Below are positions 48,895 to 64,000 of a stretch of 64,000 bases of DNA, one piece after another. Source of the stretch: Parus major (Eukaryota; Chordata; Aves; Passeriformes; Paridae); assembly GCF_001522545.3 (NCBI RefSeq), contig NC_031774.1, positions 21,375,025-21,439,024 on the forward strand, in the 5' to 3' direction. Below the pieces are notes generated by a model. The model did not search any database and was not told where the DNA came from. It saw nothing but the letters and a program-made list of their open reading frames with translations. Position numbers and translations under genes: made by a program. How positions within the stretch are numbered: position 1 is the first letter of the stretch; each line of letters starts with the position of its first letter.

Positions 48895-49640
48895 AATACA
48901 GTTTTGGAAAGGCACACCGGACCGGAGGAAAGCGAGACTAGAACGCCAACGCGTTGGAGACCGGGATGACGGTGGTTCCTCGGCGCAGGTTTCGCGCTCC
49001 CAGACGAACGCTGCCGCTCCCGGGGGAGTCGCTCCCCTCAGCGCTGCACTCCCGACCTCCCGCCGCGGGGCGGCGCTGGGCCNNNNNNNNNNNNNNNNNN
49101 NNNNNNNNNNNNNNNNNNNNNNNNNNNNNNNNNNNNNNNNNNNNNNNNNNNNNNNNNNNNNNNNNNNNNNNNNNNNNNNNNNNNNNNNNNNNNNNNNNNN
49201 NNNNNNNNNNNNNNNNNNNNNNNNNNNNNNNNNNNNNNNNNNNNNNNNNNNNNNNNNNNNNNNNNNNNNNNNNNNNNNNNNNNNNNNNNNNNGCTTGGGC
49301 CCGCCTGCCCGCCGCGTCGCTCGGAAGGCGGCCCGGCCCGTCCCTCGACCCTTGCGCCCCGTAATGGTGTTGCCGCCTCTGTCTGCTGCATGTTGCTCCC
49401 GTTACTTGCAGCACTCCGAGTGCCCCTTGTCCCGTGCTTGCAGTTGCCCGAGCGGATCGTGTGCTGTGTGAGGAGAGCGTCTCCGTGGCTGGAGAGGTGC
49501 CTTTCGGTGCGGGGTCGTCCAGCCGGGCTCGGGGCTGGACAGGTTTGGCGAGTGACTGAGATGCTCGCTGCAGAGTGCGACCCGTGTCATCACATGGCTG
49601 GTTGTGGTGCTGTGTCAGGAAGGAGGACTAAAGGACGTGG
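48895..49640. promoter_or_regulatory. EXT2: CpG island, probable EXT2 promoter and non-coding first exon
   Basis: A dense CpG block begins near 48,895 and ends near 49,640, interrupted by an assembly gap. EXT2 in other vertebrates begins with a non-coding exon in a CpG island, and the first coding exon here lies about 1.5 kb downstream. Exon 1 and its donor cannot be fixed because the gap removes the core. A 12-bp perfect palindrome, CCAACGCGTTGG, lies at 48946-48957. Confidence 0.75.
49083..49292. other. Assembly gap of 210 N
   Basis: Two hundred and ten consecutive Ns lie inside the GC-rich island. Translations across it are artefacts. Confidence 1.
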
Positions 49641-51031
49641 TTAACAGTGGGAAGCAAGTGGAAAGTTTTTAGTTGTGAAGCTAATAGTAATGTAGCATTC
49701 TGACTTATGTCCTGATAACAGCATGACACGTGTGTTGCTCTGTACGGGAGATTTTAGAAGCTTCCTCCAGAATCAGATTGTGGATGTAAAGTGATGAGAA
49801 GAGCCGTTGAAAGTGGAATGTTAATTAGCATCTGAGATTATTTTGGCCCTGCAGTGTGTAAGTACAGTCAAGTCATACATTAGCCACCTCATCCTAACAG
49901 TCTTTTGTTAAGAACACAAAATAAACGTAATTCAATTTGTTGCACCATTTGATTAATAATGAAATTAATGTTTCTTTCGTTCACTGATACTTCTTTTATT
50001 CATATTTGCTGTCTACTTGGACAGTTGACATGTCAGACTTTCTAGGTCACAAAGCAAGAAAACGTCCTATTTGTCCAAAAGAAAAACACATAATTATACT
50101 GTTCACATTCTTTTTCTGGAAAACATGCTTATTACTCTTAAAAAGCTCTCATTGCGGAGAGTTCGGGTTGAATTTATTTATTATGAAAGTTATAGTTGAG
50201 AACCTAAGCAAGTTGTTGCTTGCTGATTTTTCAGTCTGTAGTTAATGTAAATTGTCTTCTGCAGGAACCACAATTCTGTGTGTAGGAGCTTGTAAAAAAT
50301 ATCAAAGCTGACAGTAGTTTGTGATACTTTATATTATGTTAGTTTTTAATTTCAACTGTAGTTCAGGCTATAGTGAACTATTTAAATGCTTTTCTCAATG
50401 TGGCTGCAATGGCAGCACATAGAACACTTTTATGCCCCATGAAGCACATTGACAAAGATGACAAATTAATTCCTTTTTCTTGCCAGAAGTAGTTTACCAT
50501 CATTCTAACCTGGTATGGTGGGGTTCCTATGAAATTCAGTTTAGAAGCCCCTTTACCTAAGAAACACTATCATGGTCCTAAATTTTGGGTGATGCCCTGT
50601 TATAAGCCCTTTGCAGGTATCCAGGTGTTTTCTCTTCTCCTGTAGATAAGCATTTTCATTAGCATTCCCTCTGAATACACTTTGCTGTAGGTGCACTGGG
50701 ACCGAAGAGGCATCACCCCTTCTGCAGTGTCTGAGATTTCCTCTCCCTCTCTCTGCCCAAGCTGTGTCTTTTTCTGGCTTGTGGTTGTTAATTGGCCCAC
50801 ATAACTTCCTTACAGCTGGGCACAGCAGATCAGCCCTGGTTGGTGCTTGCCAAGAGGCAGTCCCAGTTGGCATCCTGCCTTCCGGTGGGACTCATGAGCA
50901 TCTGAAGAAAACCAACTACAATCTGCTGAGGCAAAGACCCCTCCCTGAAAAGGAATGTATGTTTCTCTGCATTGTGATACCTATGTATCTCTTCTAGAGT
51001 TCATCCTAAAGCCTCTCTCTCTATTTTGTAG
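49641..51031. other. EXT2: EXT2 intron 1 (probable)
   Basis: AT-rich non-coding sequence between the CpG island and the first coding exon. I see no recognisable repeat, RNA gene or conserved protein frame. Confidence 0.55.

Positions 51032-64000
<12,969 letters not shown>

Noticed and set aside
48839..49471. 210-codon frame and overlapping minus-strand frames at the EXT2 island
   Set aside because: They run through 210 Ns and have random GC-rich composition.

Overview
The window is from a bird nuclear genome. CR1 LINE fragments with the characteristic avian 3' consensus are present, along with short avian-type retroviral LTRs, small introns with GT-AG splicing, and two CpG islands. No Alu or L1-like repeats were seen. 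It carries two protein-coding genes, both on the + strand and in the same order as on human 11p11.2 (ACCS then EXT2). The species cannot be determined from the sequence alone.

Layout. 1-25,300 is gene-poor and AT-rich. It holds a rearranged CR1 (about 5,215-6,202), a probable ERV LTR (7,599-8,054), a degraded CR1/L3-like reverse-transcriptase remnant (about 17,440-17,835), a perfect 22-bp palindrome (14,195-14,216) and simple repeats. A CpG island at about 25,600-26,900 contains the start of the ACCS-type gene, which I could follow through 15 coding exons from the ATG at 26,540 to the stop at 41,286. A solo LTR with a perfect 6-bp target-site duplication lies in its intron 10. 41,290-48,890 is intergenic and ends in a CR1 3' fragment and a G/T-rich tract. 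A second CpG island, about 48,895-49,640, is broken by a 210-base assembly gap and is the likely EXT2 promoter and first exon. EXT2 coding starts at 51,056. Five coding exons (about 359 codons, half the usual protein) are present before the window ends. An antisense CR1 fragment lies in an EXT2 intron.

The most striking observation is the architecture of the ACCS-type gene. Its first two coding exons encode a Myb/SANT-like (trihelix) DNA-binding domain, a basic patch and a charged coiled coil. The second of these exons runs without interruption into the conserved start of the ACC-synthase-like aminotransferase. Every splice phase matches, giving a predicted 889-residue protein, against about 500 residues for human ACCS. 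This would be a vertebrate DNA-binding/PLP-enzyme fusion, similar in layout but not in ancestry to the bacterial MocR/GabR regulators. EXT2 looks like an ordinary, strongly conserved heparan-sulfate co-polymerase gene. Nothing links the two genes functionally beyond conserved linkage.
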